In this document: piece by piece, positions 1 to 11,188 of the stretch
Position numbering within the stretch: position 1 is the first letter of the stretch
Layout: each line of letters starts with the position of its first letter
Origin: Primulina eburnea
Lineage: Eukaryota > Streptophyta > Magnoliopsida > Lamiales > Gesneriaceae
Reading direction: 5' to 3'
NCBI RefSeq assembly: GCF_022965805.1
Contig: NC_133103.1
Location: forward strand, 44,065,610-44,129,609
Length of the DNA: 64,000 nt
Program-made: the position numbers and the translations under genes
The notes under the pieces: model-generated
Told to the model about the DNA's origin: nothing
The model's database searches: none
What the model saw: only the letters and a program-made list of their open reading frames with translations

Positions 1-974
1 TAAAACCTGGAGGTTGTTCGACGTAGATTCTTCTTGTAAAAGACCATTCAGAAAAGCACTTTTCACATCCATTTGATATACTTTGAAATTCTTGAAAGCA
101 GCAAAGGCCAAAAATATTCTGATTTCTTCGAGTCTTGCTACTGGTGCGTAGGTCTCATCAAAGTCTATTCCTTCTTCTTGTCTGAAACCTTGAGCTGCCA
201 ATCTTGCTTTATTTCTGATCACTGTGCCTTCTTCATTGAGTTTGTTTCTGAATACCCACCGAGTTCCAATGACAGCTTGGTGAGATGGTCTAGGTACTAG
301 AAACCAAACTTCGTTTCGTTTGAATTGATTCAGTTCTTCTTGCATAGCTTCTATCCAACTAGGATCCAGAAGAGCCTCTTCAATTTTCTTTGGTTCGTCC
401 TGAGAGATAAAAGCAGCATGCATATATTCATTAATCATTTGCCTTCTGGTTCTCAAAGGCGCTGCTGGATTACCAATGATGGAGGATGAGATTTTCTCCG
501 AATAAAAGGATTTAAAAAGATATCTTCCTGATTTGATATGTTGAGATGGTTCTCGATGGAACCAGTAGTAGGTTCTTGAGTGTCTTTTGCTGGTATTGGT
601 AGATCCAATGTCTGTACTTCTGGTTCCACTATCGGAATGTCTGGTTCTGTATTTTGAAGATCCTTGATGTTTGCTTCTACATCATCTTCACTATCCAGTT
701 CCAAGTGGATCCTGTCTAACCTGTTACTTAAATCAGACGTGTTAGATATTTCAGGAGCACTGCTGTCTTCATCAAAGACAACATGTATCGACTCTTCAAC
801 ATTAAGAGTTCTATTGTTGAAAATTCTAAAGGCTTTGCTTACAGCAGAGTAACCAAGAAATAGTCCAGCATCTGATTTTGAGTCAAATGCAGTTAAATGG
901 TTTTTGCCATTATTTAGTACAAAACATTTTCAACCAAACACATGAAAATAAGATACATTGGACTTTTTCCCTTT
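1..974 (-). pseudogene. Copia integrase C-terminal region and reverse transcriptase N-terminal part
   Basis: From 974 to about 450 the minus strand encodes the integrase tail and the acidic linker common before copia RT. From about 430 down to 1 it encodes the start of the RVT_2-type RT, with recognisable [13 protein letters not shown] and [11 protein letters not shown] segments, the latter carrying the first catalytic Asp. A stop lies in the linker near 453-480. The YVDD box and RNase H lie beyond the left edge. Confidence 0.85.
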
Positions 975-2040
975 TTATATTTCATAAGGGGTCTGATTGT
1001 GCCTTTTGTTGACCATAGTTCTGTTTTGCGTGTAACAAGCAGTGTTAATAGCTTCAGCCCAGAAGCGCTGTGAGATGTCTGCATCTGCAAGCATTGTTCT
1101 AGCTGCTTCTTTTAGAGTTCTATTTCTCCTCTCAGCTACTCCGTTTTGTTGAGGAGTTCTGGCAGCTGAATATTCATGATGAATCCCCTGTTCATCCAAA
1201 TATAACTCAAGTTACTTGTTAGTGAACTCAGTGCCCCGATCACTTCTGATTTTAATGATGGAAGTAGATTTTTCATTTTGAATCCTTTTCAGAAGCTTGA
1301 TCAGGAGGCTACTGGTTTGATCTTTTCCTGCGAGAAATATTACCAAAGTGAATCTAGAAAAATCATCAATAACAACAAGAGTATATTTCATTACCCCTAA
1401 GCTCATGATAGGGATTGGACCAAATAGATCCATATGCAATAATTCCAGACATCTTGAAGTTGACTTGCTATCTTTGTTCTTGAAACTAGATCTTATCTGT
1501 TTCCCAAGCTGACAAGCAGAACAAACATGATTTTTAACAAAATTAATATCAGGTAGGCCATCAACTATATTCTGCTTTTTGAGATGATTGATTGACTTGA
1601 AATTCAGATGATTCAATTTCTTGTGACATAGCCAGTGTTTATTACTAAGAGAGGCAACCAAGCATGTAGGAGTGTTGACATGATTTGAGTTCCAAGAGAC
1701 TCTGTAGGTGTTTCCTTCTCTCTTTCCAGTTAATACTGTAGTTTCAGCATAATCTTTAACTACACATGAGTGCTTCTGAAAAGCTACGGAATAACCATTA
1801 TCACATAGTTGACTAATGCTAATTAGATTGTAACAAAGATTGTCAACTAATAACACATCATTAATAGTTATGTTACCATAGATAATCTTACCTTTACCCA
1901 CGGTTTTACCTTTTGAGTTGCCTCCAAAAGTTATCTTTGGTCCAGTGCAACTCATTATCTCGGAAAGTAGGTTTTTCTGTCCAGTCATGTGTCTGGAACA
2001 TCCACTGTCCAGATACCATGTAGAGTTACTGATTTCTGTT
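975..2040 (-). pseudogene. Copia protease active site and integrase
   Basis: The protease active-site segment WYLDSGCSRHMTG (Asp-Ser-Gly) is read at about 2000-2035. It is followed by the GAG-pre-integrase zinc-binding module (HWLCHKKLNH then CSACQLGKQ, HHCC type) and the integrase catalytic core. The first Asp is in LLHMDLFGP, the second in IRSDRGTEF near 1220, and the Glu in VAERRNRTLKEAAR near 1120, so the DDE triad is present. An in-frame stop between the second Asp and the Glu (about 1200-1211) splits the core, so this copy could not make an active integrase unless the stop is read through. Confidence 0.9.
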
Positions 2041-2089
2041 TTCTTTTGCTTTTCCTACAAACACAAATTTTAGTATCTGGTACCCAAAT

Positions 2090-4111
2090 CTATTTGGGTC
2101 CAAGCCTTATCAGTCTTTTGGGGACCCACATTTGTACAATTTTTGATGACCTTGTACTTCGGGTATCCAAAGATGTGTGTGCAACAGAAGGTCTGTTACT
2201 TCTAACAGTATGCATGTTAAAATGTTGTTCCTCCCTTCTGTTTCTGTTGTCCAGCCTGTATCTCTTCTGAACAGGATTAGAGTTGTAGTACTGGTATTTT
2301 TTAACCTTCATAGGAGGTTGTCTTCCTGAGTTGAATCCTCTCATGATTCTAGAACTCTGATCAACTTTTTCCTTAGGTTTAACATAACCCAGACCATAAT
2401 GCATTCTTCTGTTCAGCTGATTTACATTCCTTTCTACGGAAACAGTAGGTACTTCTGGTTTCTGTACCACACTGGATTTCACAAAGTGAATATACTTCTG
2501 TTTGCACATATCTAGTTTTGGCTTAGTATTCGTTTCAGAAGTGCCTTCATTATTACAAAAACCGAGACCACTCCTGTCTCCAGATTGTTTTTGTAACTCT
2601 TGCATCTTTTCCAGTGAAATAGAAGACTTGTTCCAAGCATTTACCAGTAGTGATAACTTCTGGTTTTCAGAAAGCATCTTCTGGTAATCTGCTTTTGCTC
2701 TTTCATTCTCCATTTTAATTTACTCATCTCAACTTGTAAATCATTGCAGCTGTCTACTTGCAAGCAAGTTAACTTACTGTTCTGATCCTTTAAGTTCTGA
2801 TTTTTTATCTTAACTTCTTTGAATGATTGAGAAAGTCTAGAATACTCTTCTGACATATCATGTAATGCATTAACCAGATCAGTTCGTGTAAATTCGTTAG
2901 AATCAAAATCAAATACCTCTTCAGATGTCGAGGTTGAATCAGTGTCTGCCATGAGACATTTAACTTCTTCTGCATCATTGTCACTGGAATGACTTTCTGA
3001 CTCAGATGACTCAGAACTGGAGTCTGCGCATTTGGATTTTCTTTCTTCAGCAATCACTGCTTTTCTATCTCTTCTGGACTTTTTGTCATTTCTCTTGTGA
3101 TATTTTCTCTTCTGGTCATCCTTCTTTGGTTTAGGACAATCAGCAATGAAGTGACCTATCTTTCCACAGTTAAAGTATCCCATATCACCAGATGGTGAAT
3201 CTTTCTTGAAGTTGCGATTGGGACCCTGATAAGTTCGATGGTTCTTCATCATAAACCTGGAGAATTTCTTTACAAATAAGGACATAGCATCACTACTGAT
3301 TTGTTCAGCAGTCTTCTCCAATGTACTGTCAATGATCACAGTAGGTAATGCTTGAGGTACAACTGTAGCAGCAGTAGAGGAGGTGGTGGCAGTAGCAGTA
3401 ATAGCAGTAGCAGTAGCAGCAAGAGCCTTGGTAGGTAGACTTTGAAGGCTCTTCTCCACTTCTTACTTTTAATTCGAACTCGTAAGCTTTCAGATCTGCA
3501 AACAAATCGTGCAGTTCCAACTTGTTTAAATCTTTGGACACTCTCATAGCCATTGTTTTAACATCTCATTCTCTGGGTAAGGCTCTCATCACCTTGAGAG
3601 CTATTTCTCTGTTGCTATGCTCTTTACCCAGAGCTGTTAGCTCATTTACCAAGCTACTGAATCTTTCATCGAACTCATTTAGAGTTTCACCAGCTCTCAT
3701 TTTTAGATTTTCGAACTTTTGCATTGCTACAGACAGTTTATTTTCTTTCGTCTCCTCATTTCCCTCACATATCTGGATGAGCTTTTCCCAAATATCTTTT
3801 GCAGTAGAACACATTTTGATCTTGCTAAAAGTGTTCTTATCGAGAGTTTTATATAATATATCATTTCCAACATTATCAAGGTTGGCCTTCTTCTTATCTT
3901 CGCTGGTCCATTCACTTCTTGATTTTTCAATCATCTGTGGTGCGCCTCCAGTAACAGCAACAGTTGTGTTAGGCTTTAATATTTTTAATGGACCATCTGT
4001 GATGACATATCATATGTCATCATCTTGTGCTGCAAGATGAGCTTGCATTCTAATCTTCCAATCATCAAAATCTTCCTTAGAGAACATAGGGATCTTGCTA
4101 AAGTGTGCCAT
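2090..4111 (-). pseudogene. Copia gag (UBN2-type) with zinc knuckle, broken
   Basis: Gag packages the element RNA into cytoplasmic particles. The likely start codon is the minus-strand ATG at 4111. That frame meets a TGA within about 35 codons (near 4014), then stays open through the UBN2-like core (3934-3566). A further stop and a frameshift near 3460-3550 break it. The CCHC knuckle (CGKIGHFIADCP, first Cys in YFNC) is at about 3130-3180. A run of GCAGTA-like triplets at 3365-3425 encodes a low-complexity Ala/Thr/Ser tract. A Ser/Glu/Asp-rich segment follows, then a Lys/Asn-rich C-terminal region (2713-2090). Gag core and knuckle are clear; the exact joins between frames are inferred. Confidence 0.85.
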
Positions 4112-4143
4112 CTGTTGTAGATTTTCACGAACAAGAATAACCT

Positions 4144-4155
4144 GCTCTGATACCA
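4144..4155 (-). other. Primer-binding site (initiator tRNA-Met type)
   Basis: The plus strand reads gctctgatacca, the complement of the common plant PBS TGGTATCAGAGC. It lies 2 nt inside the LTR and fixes the orientation and the LTR end. Confidence 0.92.
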
Positions 4156-4157
4156 AT

Positions 4158-5163
4158 TGTTGAGGATCGAAATTGAGTTTAGAGGGGAGTGAATAAACTC
4201 TACTCGTTTTTCCTTCTCTTTGTATGAGGTACTAAAATCCTGTTAGAGATAGTAGTATATCTTGTTACGTATACCTTCACCTATATTACAATAATACGTG
4301 CGGAAACAATCTGATGAAGTAAGTGAAAGACACTAATGACAGTAGGCAGTAGTTGTTTATGGAAGTTCGAAGATGAAATCTTCTACGTCTCCCCTTCTTC
4401 TGTTTCCAGAAAGAATAACTAAAAGACTTTGGATATTACAGTACAACTCTTGTACACACCCTCTTCAGAAGGACTTACACCTCAGCCTACTGAAACTCTT
4501 AGTTACTCAACTCAAAAAGAATGTGATACACAAGGTTCTGAAAAGACTCTTTTCAGATTACAATCTCTTCCTGATAAAGTATAAGTGTTGTAAAAGATTG
4601 TGAAGAGAGTAAGAATCAGTAGCACAGGATGATCTTCAAAAGATCGGATATTTGCTATGAAGCGTGTGCTACTTTTCTTTGTGTTGAACTCTAAGTAATC
4701 AAGAAATTTCGAGGTTGTCTTGTTGAGTGAAAATAGCTTTGATCCTTGAAAAGATATTATGCGTAGAGTTCATGTCGTGTAAGGGTTTGTTCCATGTATA
4801 TATACGACTGAGTTCAACGATCATAAACAGAAGATGTCTTCAGATCTCTGATAGAGTCAGCTTTATTACCAAAAATGGTTCCTGCAGAAAAGCTATAAAA
4901 CAATCAGTTTTGTTTTATACTAAATTTGGTAAAGTGCATTAAATGACTCCGTATAGTATTTAATGCTGCAATTAATACTGGTACTTGGTAACCTTAACGG
5001 TAACATTTAAAGTAGTCACGTTAGACAACATCTTCTACTGATTCTGTTTTTTTATCCTATCTACTGCTTTTGTTTTACTAGACCAGTAGCTTCTGATTTC
5101 TTGTTGTCTACTGTTTTCTTAAGAAGTGCTACTGGTCTGCTGGTTTTTATTTACATCGCCACA
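4158..5163 (-). repeat. 5' LTR of copia element A
   Basis: About 1006 bp bounded by tgttgagg on the left and cgccaca on the right as written on the plus strand, so in element sense it starts TGTGGCG and ends CCTCAACA. It lies 2 nt from a primer-binding site. The mate LTR is outside the window. The boundary at 5163 rests on the TG/CA ends and on the start of viral coding similarity just beyond it. Confidence 0.85.
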
Positions 5164-5289
5164 ATTAAATTCATGTCTATCAATGATAATGAAATAATCA
5201 AATGGTTTGGATCAATAAAATTGATCAGATTATTTCTCAAAAATAGTATTCAAAAGTAACATTAATTATTAATAAAAAAATTTAAAATT

Positions 5290-5642
5290 ACAATTGAAGC
5301 ATTATTGGATATCGGAGCTGATGTAAATTGCATCAGTGAAGGAATTGTTCATTCTAAATATTATAAAAAGACTACCCAATTTATAACAGCTGGTAATAAG
5401 CACCTCTCATAGTTAATTACAGATTGTCCGATGTGGCAATATGCAATTCTGGAGTTTGTTTAAATACTACTTTTATTCTTATTAAAAATATATCTACGCC
5501 TGTTATTTTAGGAACCCCATTTTTTCAAATGTTGTTTCCTATTAATAAAATTAATGAAAAAGGGTTATATACCAACATCAAAGGAAATGATTTATTTTTC
5601 CCATTCACAACAATACCAGTTTCAAAATCTATTAATATTTAA
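5290..5642 (+). pseudogene. Pararetrovirus aspartic protease, broken
   Basis: Retropepsin-like fold: an ALLDIGADVNC active-site segment near 5300-5335, then, after a stop near 5410, the second half with the VILGTPFF motif typical of the family. The usual Asp-Thr/Ser-Gly triplet reads Asp-Ile-Gly, a change that should abolish activity. In viruses of this family the domain sits at the N-terminal side of RT in the pol polyprotein, as it does here. Confidence 0.75.
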
Positions 5643-7389
5643 CAAAAAATAGTAAATAATAAAGAAAATTTTGTTACTTCATTAAAAGATGAAATTTTTT
5701 TAAAACTATTAAAGAGAAAATAAATTCTGAAAAAATTCAAGAAAAATAAAAATTATTTCAGAAACCATATCTAAAGAGATATGTACAGATGTTCTTAATG
5801 TCTTTTGGAATATGAAAAAACATCAAGTTAGTCTTCCTTATACAGATGATTTTAATGAGGATAAAATTCCTACAGAAGCAAGGCCTATTGCTATGGAGCC
5901 TAGACATTTAAATTATTGCAAAGAAGAAATTGATAGTCTTCTTAAAAAAGACTTAATTAGACCGAGTAATAGCCCTTGGAGTTGTCCAGGTTTCTATGTA
6001 GAAAATGCAGCTGAAATAGAAAGATGAGCTCCTAGACTTGTTATTAATTATAAACCTCTTAATAAAGCATTAAAATGGATAAAGCATCCATTACCAAATA
6101 AAAGAGATCTACTAAATAGATTATTCAAAAGAAAAATATTTCTTCTTTTGATTTAAATCAGGATTTTATGAAATTCTTCTTTTGAAATGATTTATTTTTT
6201 CCATTCACAACAATACCAGTTTCAAAATCTATTAATATTTAACAAAAAATAGTAAATAATAAAGAAAATTTTGTTACTTCATAAAAAGATGAAATTTTTT
6301 TAAAAATATTAAAGAAAAAATAAATTCTGAAAAAATTCAAGAAAAAATAAAAATTATTTCAGAAACCATATCTAAAGAGATATGTACAGATGTTCCTAAT
6401 GTCTTTTGGAATATGAAAAAACATCAAGTTAGTCTTCCTTATACAGATGATTTTAATGAGGATAAAATTTCTACAGAAGCAAGGCCTATTGCTATGGGGC
6501 CTAGACATTTAAATTATTGCAAAGAAGAAATTGATAGTCTTCTTAAAAAAGACTTAATTAGACCGAGTAATAGCCCTTGGAGTTGTCCAGGTTTCTATGT
6601 AGAAAATGCAGCTGAAATAGAAAGAGGAGCTCCTAGACTTGTTATTAATTATAAACCGCTTAATAAATCATTAAAATGAATAAATCATCCATTACCAAAT
6701 AAAAGAGATCTACTAAATAGATTATTCAAAAGAAAAATATTTTCTTCTTTTGATTTAAAATCAGAATTTTATCAAATTCTTCTTTTGAAATGATTTATTT
6801 TTTCCATTCACAACAATACCAGTTTCAAAATTTATTAATATTTAACAAAAAATAGTAAGTAATAAAGAAAATTTTGTTACTTCATTAAAAGATGAAATTC
6901 TATTTAAAAATATTAAAGGAAAAATAAATTCTGAAAAAATTCAAGAAAAAATAAAAATTATTTCAGAAACCATATCTAAAGAGATATGTACAGATGTTCC
7001 TAATGTCTTTTGGAATATGAAAAAACATCAAGTTAGTCTTCTTTATACAGATGATTTTAATGAGGATAAAATTCCTACAAAAGCAAGGCCTATTGCTATG
7101 GGGCCTAGATATTTAAATTATTGCAAAGAAGAAATTGATAGTCTTCTTAAAAAAGACTTAATTAGACCGAGTAATAGTCCTTGGAGTTGTTCAGGTTTCT
7201 ATGTAGAAAATGCAGCTGAAATAGAAAGAGGAGCTCCTAGACTTGTTATTAATTATAAACTGCTTAATAAAGCATTAAAATGGATAAAGCATCCATTACC
7301 AAATAAAGGATATCTATTAAATAGATTATTCAGAGGAAAAGTATTTTCTTCTTTTGATTTAAAATCAGGATTTTATCAAATTCTTCTAA
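5584..7389 (+). repeat. Tandem triplication of a ~600-bp pararetrovirus block
   Basis: Three head-to-tail copies start at gaaatgattta (5584, 6184 and 6787), so the first two units are 600 and 603 bp. Each runs from the protease C-terminus to the first third of RT. Units 1 and 2 end abruptly in the RT fingers at the ttcttctttt/gaaatga junction; unit 3 runs on into the rest of RT. Units 1 and 2 share variants absent from unit 3 (for example agagatctacta against aggatatctatt), so they look like the younger pair. Each carries its own stops or indels. Confidence 0.9.
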
Positions 7390-8417
7390 AAGAAGAGGAT
7401 AAATATAAAACTGCTTTTACTGTACCATTTGAACATTATGAATGGAATGTAATGCCATTAGGATTAAAAAATGCTCCAATTGAATTTCAAAATATAATGA
7501 ATGAAATTTATAATTCATATATAGATTATATCATAGTTTATATAGATGATGTTCTTATATATTTCGATAATATTGATCAATATTTTAAACATTTAAATAT
7601 ATTTATTCAAGCAATTTAAAAAGCTGGATTGGTGGTAAATCAGAAAAAGGTAAAACTTTTTCAAACCAAGATAAAATTTTTAGGACATTATATTGAAAAT
7701 AGAATAATAATTCCTATAGAAAGAGCAATTGTTTTTGCTGATAAATTTCTTAATAAAATCACTGAAATAAATCAATTACAAAGATTTTTTGGAATTCTTA
7801 ATTATATAGGAAATTTTTATAAAGATCTCGCTCAAAACTGTAAATTATTATTTCAAAGATTGAAGAAAAATCCTCAACCATGGACTAATAGTCACACCTT
7901 AGCAATACAAAAAATAAAAGAAAGAGTTAAAGAACTCCCTTGTTTACCCATTGCTAATCCTGAAGCATTTAAAATAGTTGAAACAGACGCCTCTGATACT
8001 GGATATGGAGGAATACTTAAACAAAAAATAGATAATATATCTAAAGAAATTCTTGTCAGATAAACTTCTGGAACTTGGAAACATACTCAAAAGAATTATT
8101 CTACAATAAAGAAAAAAATTCTTTCGATTGTTAAATGTATTACAAAATTTGAAAGTGGTCTCTTAAACAAGAAGTTTTTATTAAGAGTTGATTGCAAATC
8201 TGCCAAAGATATTCTTTTAAAAGATGTTAAAGTAATAGCAGTAAAACAAATATTTGCTAGATGGCAAGCTATATTAGCATGTTTTGATTTTGATATTGAA
8301 CATATCTCTAGAAAATCTAATTCTTTGCCAGATTTCCTAACCAGAGAATTTTTGCAGGGATCCACCTTGGAAGACAGTCCTCAAACGGCCAGCAACGGGA
8401 AAAAAGCTCATGAATAA
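7017..8417 (+). pseudogene. Pararetrovirus reverse transcriptase - RNase H
   Basis: The longest intact RT frame starts at 7017 within the third repeat unit and carries fingers, palm with the SSFDLKSGFYQI segment, the MPLGLKNAP segment, and an intact YIDD catalytic box at about 7535-7550. A TAA at 7617-7619 and another at 8061-8063 interrupt the same frame. The RNase H domain follows (TDASDTGYGG near 7984, DCKSAKD near 8190) and the frame ends with a stop at 8415-8417. In caulimovirids this enzyme copies pregenomic RNA into DNA in the cytoplasm. Two stops make this copy inactive. Confidence 0.88.
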
Positions 8418-9614
8418 GCCATCTTTTAAAAGAGGTGCAAATGTTTCTCCGCATAATATGGCTACTACAGAAGAAGAGAAATTTGACCCAATTAAAAATT
8501 TTGCAGATGATGATACTGCCTATGAAATTAACTATTATCACAATGCGATATTTGCATTAAAAGGATCAAAGGAAGAATTAAAATATCTTTATTTAATTTC
8601 AGGATGTCTTAATTGTTGTCCTGTTGATAAAGACCTAAAAGATCTATCACCAATTCATATAGCTCAAAGCTATTTAATTAAAGATTTACAACCCATATTG
8701 GGTAGGAAAACTAGAGATTATTTCAAAACGATCATAGTAGAAACTGGTTCAGTTGAAATACAACATATGATCGCAATCGCGATTTCGCTTTTTCTAAAAT
8801 GATTTTAAAGAAAATTATCCTAGCTAATAATTGGGGTTTACCTCTTGGTCAAGCCAGACAATTAAACATTTTTCAGGCAATGCCAAATATGTTTAATTAT
8901 CATGATTATATTATGACTTGGTATACAACTCTTATTTATGAAAATTCTCAAAGAAAACACTCTTGGTGGATAAAATTCCAATTAGATGATATTCATCAAT
9001 TTATACCTACTTGGTTTAAAACTTTCTAGTTTTCGTGGGGGGTAATGCCCTCTATTCTGCCAAGAAATGTTAAAAATATATGGATTAAATTTCAAAAAAC
9101 AAATATACCATTTGATGGATTACCTGCCATGATCCAATTTGCCATAAAGTATAATGTTCCTTGGATTATATGATGGGAATATGGACTCCAAGAAATGGCT
9201 AAAGAAAAATTCAAAATCAAATCCGCCCCTACTATTTTAATCAGAAAAAATTTAATAAAATGGTGCGGCAAAGAAGACTTTTTTGCAGAAGGAAAAACCT
9301 ATGATCGACATAGGGTGATTGCTCTTGGACCAGCCAGAGAGACTATAAAAAATTTGAATCATGATATCCCAAACCAGACTACATTACTCAAAGAGCTTTT
9401 TCAACATTTGGATAAAAATACAATTACTTCTATGTTTTCTGATGTTTTTGGTGAAAAATCAAATTTATTAACTCAAGCATCGACCTCGACCTCCTCAAAA
9501 GGAAAAGAAAAGAATGAGGATGACACTCTGATGACAGAACAAGAAAATCCAGAGCAAGATGCTCAAGATCCGTATGATGGAGATGATGAAATTTTTGCAT
9601 TATTGAATGCATAA
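8410..9614 (+). pseudogene. Post-pol ORF of the pararetrovirus, function unknown
   Basis: The ATG at 8410 overlaps the pol stop (8415-8417) in another frame, a compact arrangement usual in these viruses. The frame is open to 8802, shifts by one near 8799, meets a TAG at 9027-9029 and a TGA near 9171-9173, then stays open to 9614. Without these breaks it would be about 400 residues. It is rich in Trp and aromatic residues in the middle (WWIKFQLDDIHQF) and ends in a Ser/Thr then Asp/Glu-rich tail. Its place after pol and before the promoter equals that of the transactivator/inclusion-body gene in caulimoviruses. I see no decisive TAV motif, so the function is left open. Confidence 0.65.
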
Positions 9615-9740
9615 TGGGAAGATGAGCTGGATGTCACGACTAAAAGTCTATTGTATAAAGTCCATATTATTATTGTGAATTATTGAGTTTGGATGCTTAT
9701 CTTTTAAGTTGTACGTGTCATGTTTTTAGAGGTAGTAAGT
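9615..9740 (+). other. Pararetrovirus intergenic region, left part
   Basis: About 125 non-coding bases after the last viral ORF, with one TGTCACGAC stretch (9632-9640) and AT-rich sequence. The last five bases (9736-9740, taagt) are the TSD of the chromovirus that follows. The matching right part with a TATA-like box resumes at 18139. Confidence 0.65.
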
Positions 9741-11091
9741 TGTGGGGACCCGGACGCTAATCATTTCTTAATCGTCATTGGGACAAATTTAATCAATTAA
9801 ATAAACAAGGTCTAATTTTTTTTTTTTAAATGCGGAAGGTAATGGAATCACTCTATTATACAAACCAGTATAATAATACAATCCTGTATACATGCATCTA
9901 GTTTCAAAACTAGGGTTCAACTACTACAATCAAGTAATGAAACCTATCTCTATCCAAGTCCGGAATCACCACTCTAACTTGATCTTTCTTCACCTCTGTG
10001 ACCCTGAACCTGTCCCACCTGTTGTCATGCACACATACAAACAAAGACAACAGTCGGATAATTCCGGTGAGATATAAATATCCCAGTATAAACAATGTAT
10101 CAATGCAATCATATAAAACAAATATAAAAGCATAAACAATCATTAAAACATGTATCCAATCTGACCACATGAACAATTACGAATCTGTATTTAAGTCAAT
10201 GACTTATTATCTTATCTAAACTTACTTCTAACCTAGGGATTCCGATCTAATTTAGACTTTGGTATGCTGTATCGAATGTCTACAATAGACGTCGATCTAC
10301 ATCTAAGCTCATCGATACACCGTAAGTCTAGAGTCTTCGCGGTTCTGACAAAGACTCGGCGGTTCTGCCCTAGCTAGGCCGATCTGCCCTAGACTCAAAC
10401 TATGACTCTGCTCTAAGTCAATAGATTAACATATCAATCTGATAATCTGCAAATATCAATGCAATAAAATAAAGTATGTGATTTTGGGAAACTCCAGTCA
10501 ATCCTAACTCGAGTTGTGCAATCCCGAATCAACATTTATTTATACCTTTCTTGATGTCGCTCTGATACAATCGAAGTCTTGACTCAAAGTTTATCACTGT
10601 TCAATCTGGCAATGACAATATCAATATACTGTATCAATATTCTAATTAAATCACGACACCTCTGTTTTATCAAATTGTGACAGTACAACAGTACAATCTT
10701 GCGATACTGGTAATACCATATCAGTCTATACCAATTCCATTAACTTATAATCAACCACCGTACAAATCTGACATCACATCTCAGTCAATTCAACTCTGAA
10801 ATTCATAACAATTCTACGCGACATTACTGACGCATATGCGCGATGGCTTCTGGACCTCACTTGTATAGGCTCGCGCATATGCGCGACATTTTCCGCGCAG
10901 ATGCACGAGGTCTTCTCCCTGTTTGGCGCATGTGCGCGCATCCGGTGGCGCATGTGCGCCGATGATACTGTCCTCGCACATATATATCTTTATATCGAAT
11001 TCAAACCGTGTCCCGATTAATCCTCTTATAATCATGTCAAATTATACATCAATAATTACAGATTATTAGGATCAAATTCTCGGGCATTACA
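9741..11091 (-). repeat. 3' LTR of chromovirus
   Basis: 1351 bp, from tgtggggacccgg to cgggcattaca on the plus strand, matching the LTR at 16587-18138. It lacks about 200 bp present in the other copy, between the two tandem-palindrome segments near 10825, and so also lacks the TA microsatellite. Five GCGCANRTGCGC-like palindromes remain at 10828-10960. Confidence 0.95.
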
Positions 11092-11103
11092 TTTCTCCCC
11101 CCC
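11092..11103 (-). other. Polypurine tract of chromovirus
   Basis: The plus strand reads tttctcccccc, that is an AGGGGGGAGAAA-type tract in element sense directly next to the 3' LTR. It is the plus-strand DNA primer during reverse transcription. Confidence 0.9.
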
Positions 11104-11188
11104 TAAGATACGATTTCGTCCTCGAAATCACAATCCATTAATCGTATCAATAAGGAGTATATATACAAAACTGTATAAGAAATTTACA

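Larger units (their letters stand above)
1..5163 (-). mobile_element. Ty1/copia retrotransposon, 5' part, truncated by window edge
   Basis: Reading on the minus strand the order is 5' LTR, primer-binding site, gag with zinc knuckle, aspartic protease, integrase, then the N-terminal part of reverse transcriptase. Integrase before RT is diagnostic of Ty1/copia. The rest of pol and the 3' LTR lie to the left of the window, so the TSD cannot be checked. Several stops and frameshifts show this copy is not autonomous. It abuts pararetrovirus sequence at 5164 and probably inserted into it (inference). Confidence 0.93.
5164..9740 (+). mobile_element. Endogenous pararetrovirus (Caulimoviridae-like), main part
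   Basis: Plus-strand, AT-rich and degenerate. The order is retropepsin, RT and RNase H with no integrase, followed by a further ORF that overlaps the pol stop and then a non-coding region. Pol without integrase and without LTRs, and an RNase H tail with the viral-type TDASDTGYGG and DCKSAKDIL segments, point to Caulimoviridae rather than a gypsy element. Upstream genes (movement and coat protein) are missing, presumably beyond the copia insertion. The copy is interrupted at 9740 by a chromovirus and resumes at 18139. No genus is assigned. Confidence 0.85.

Noticed and set aside
3522..4040. 172-codon plus-strand ORF
   Set aside because: Antisense shadow of the copia gag; hydrophobic composition arises from the complement of charged codons.
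5164..9614. Plus-strand pol as a Ty3/gypsy element
   Set aside because: No integrase, no LTR, and a post-pol ORF overlapping the pol stop; a Caulimoviridae-type layout fits better.
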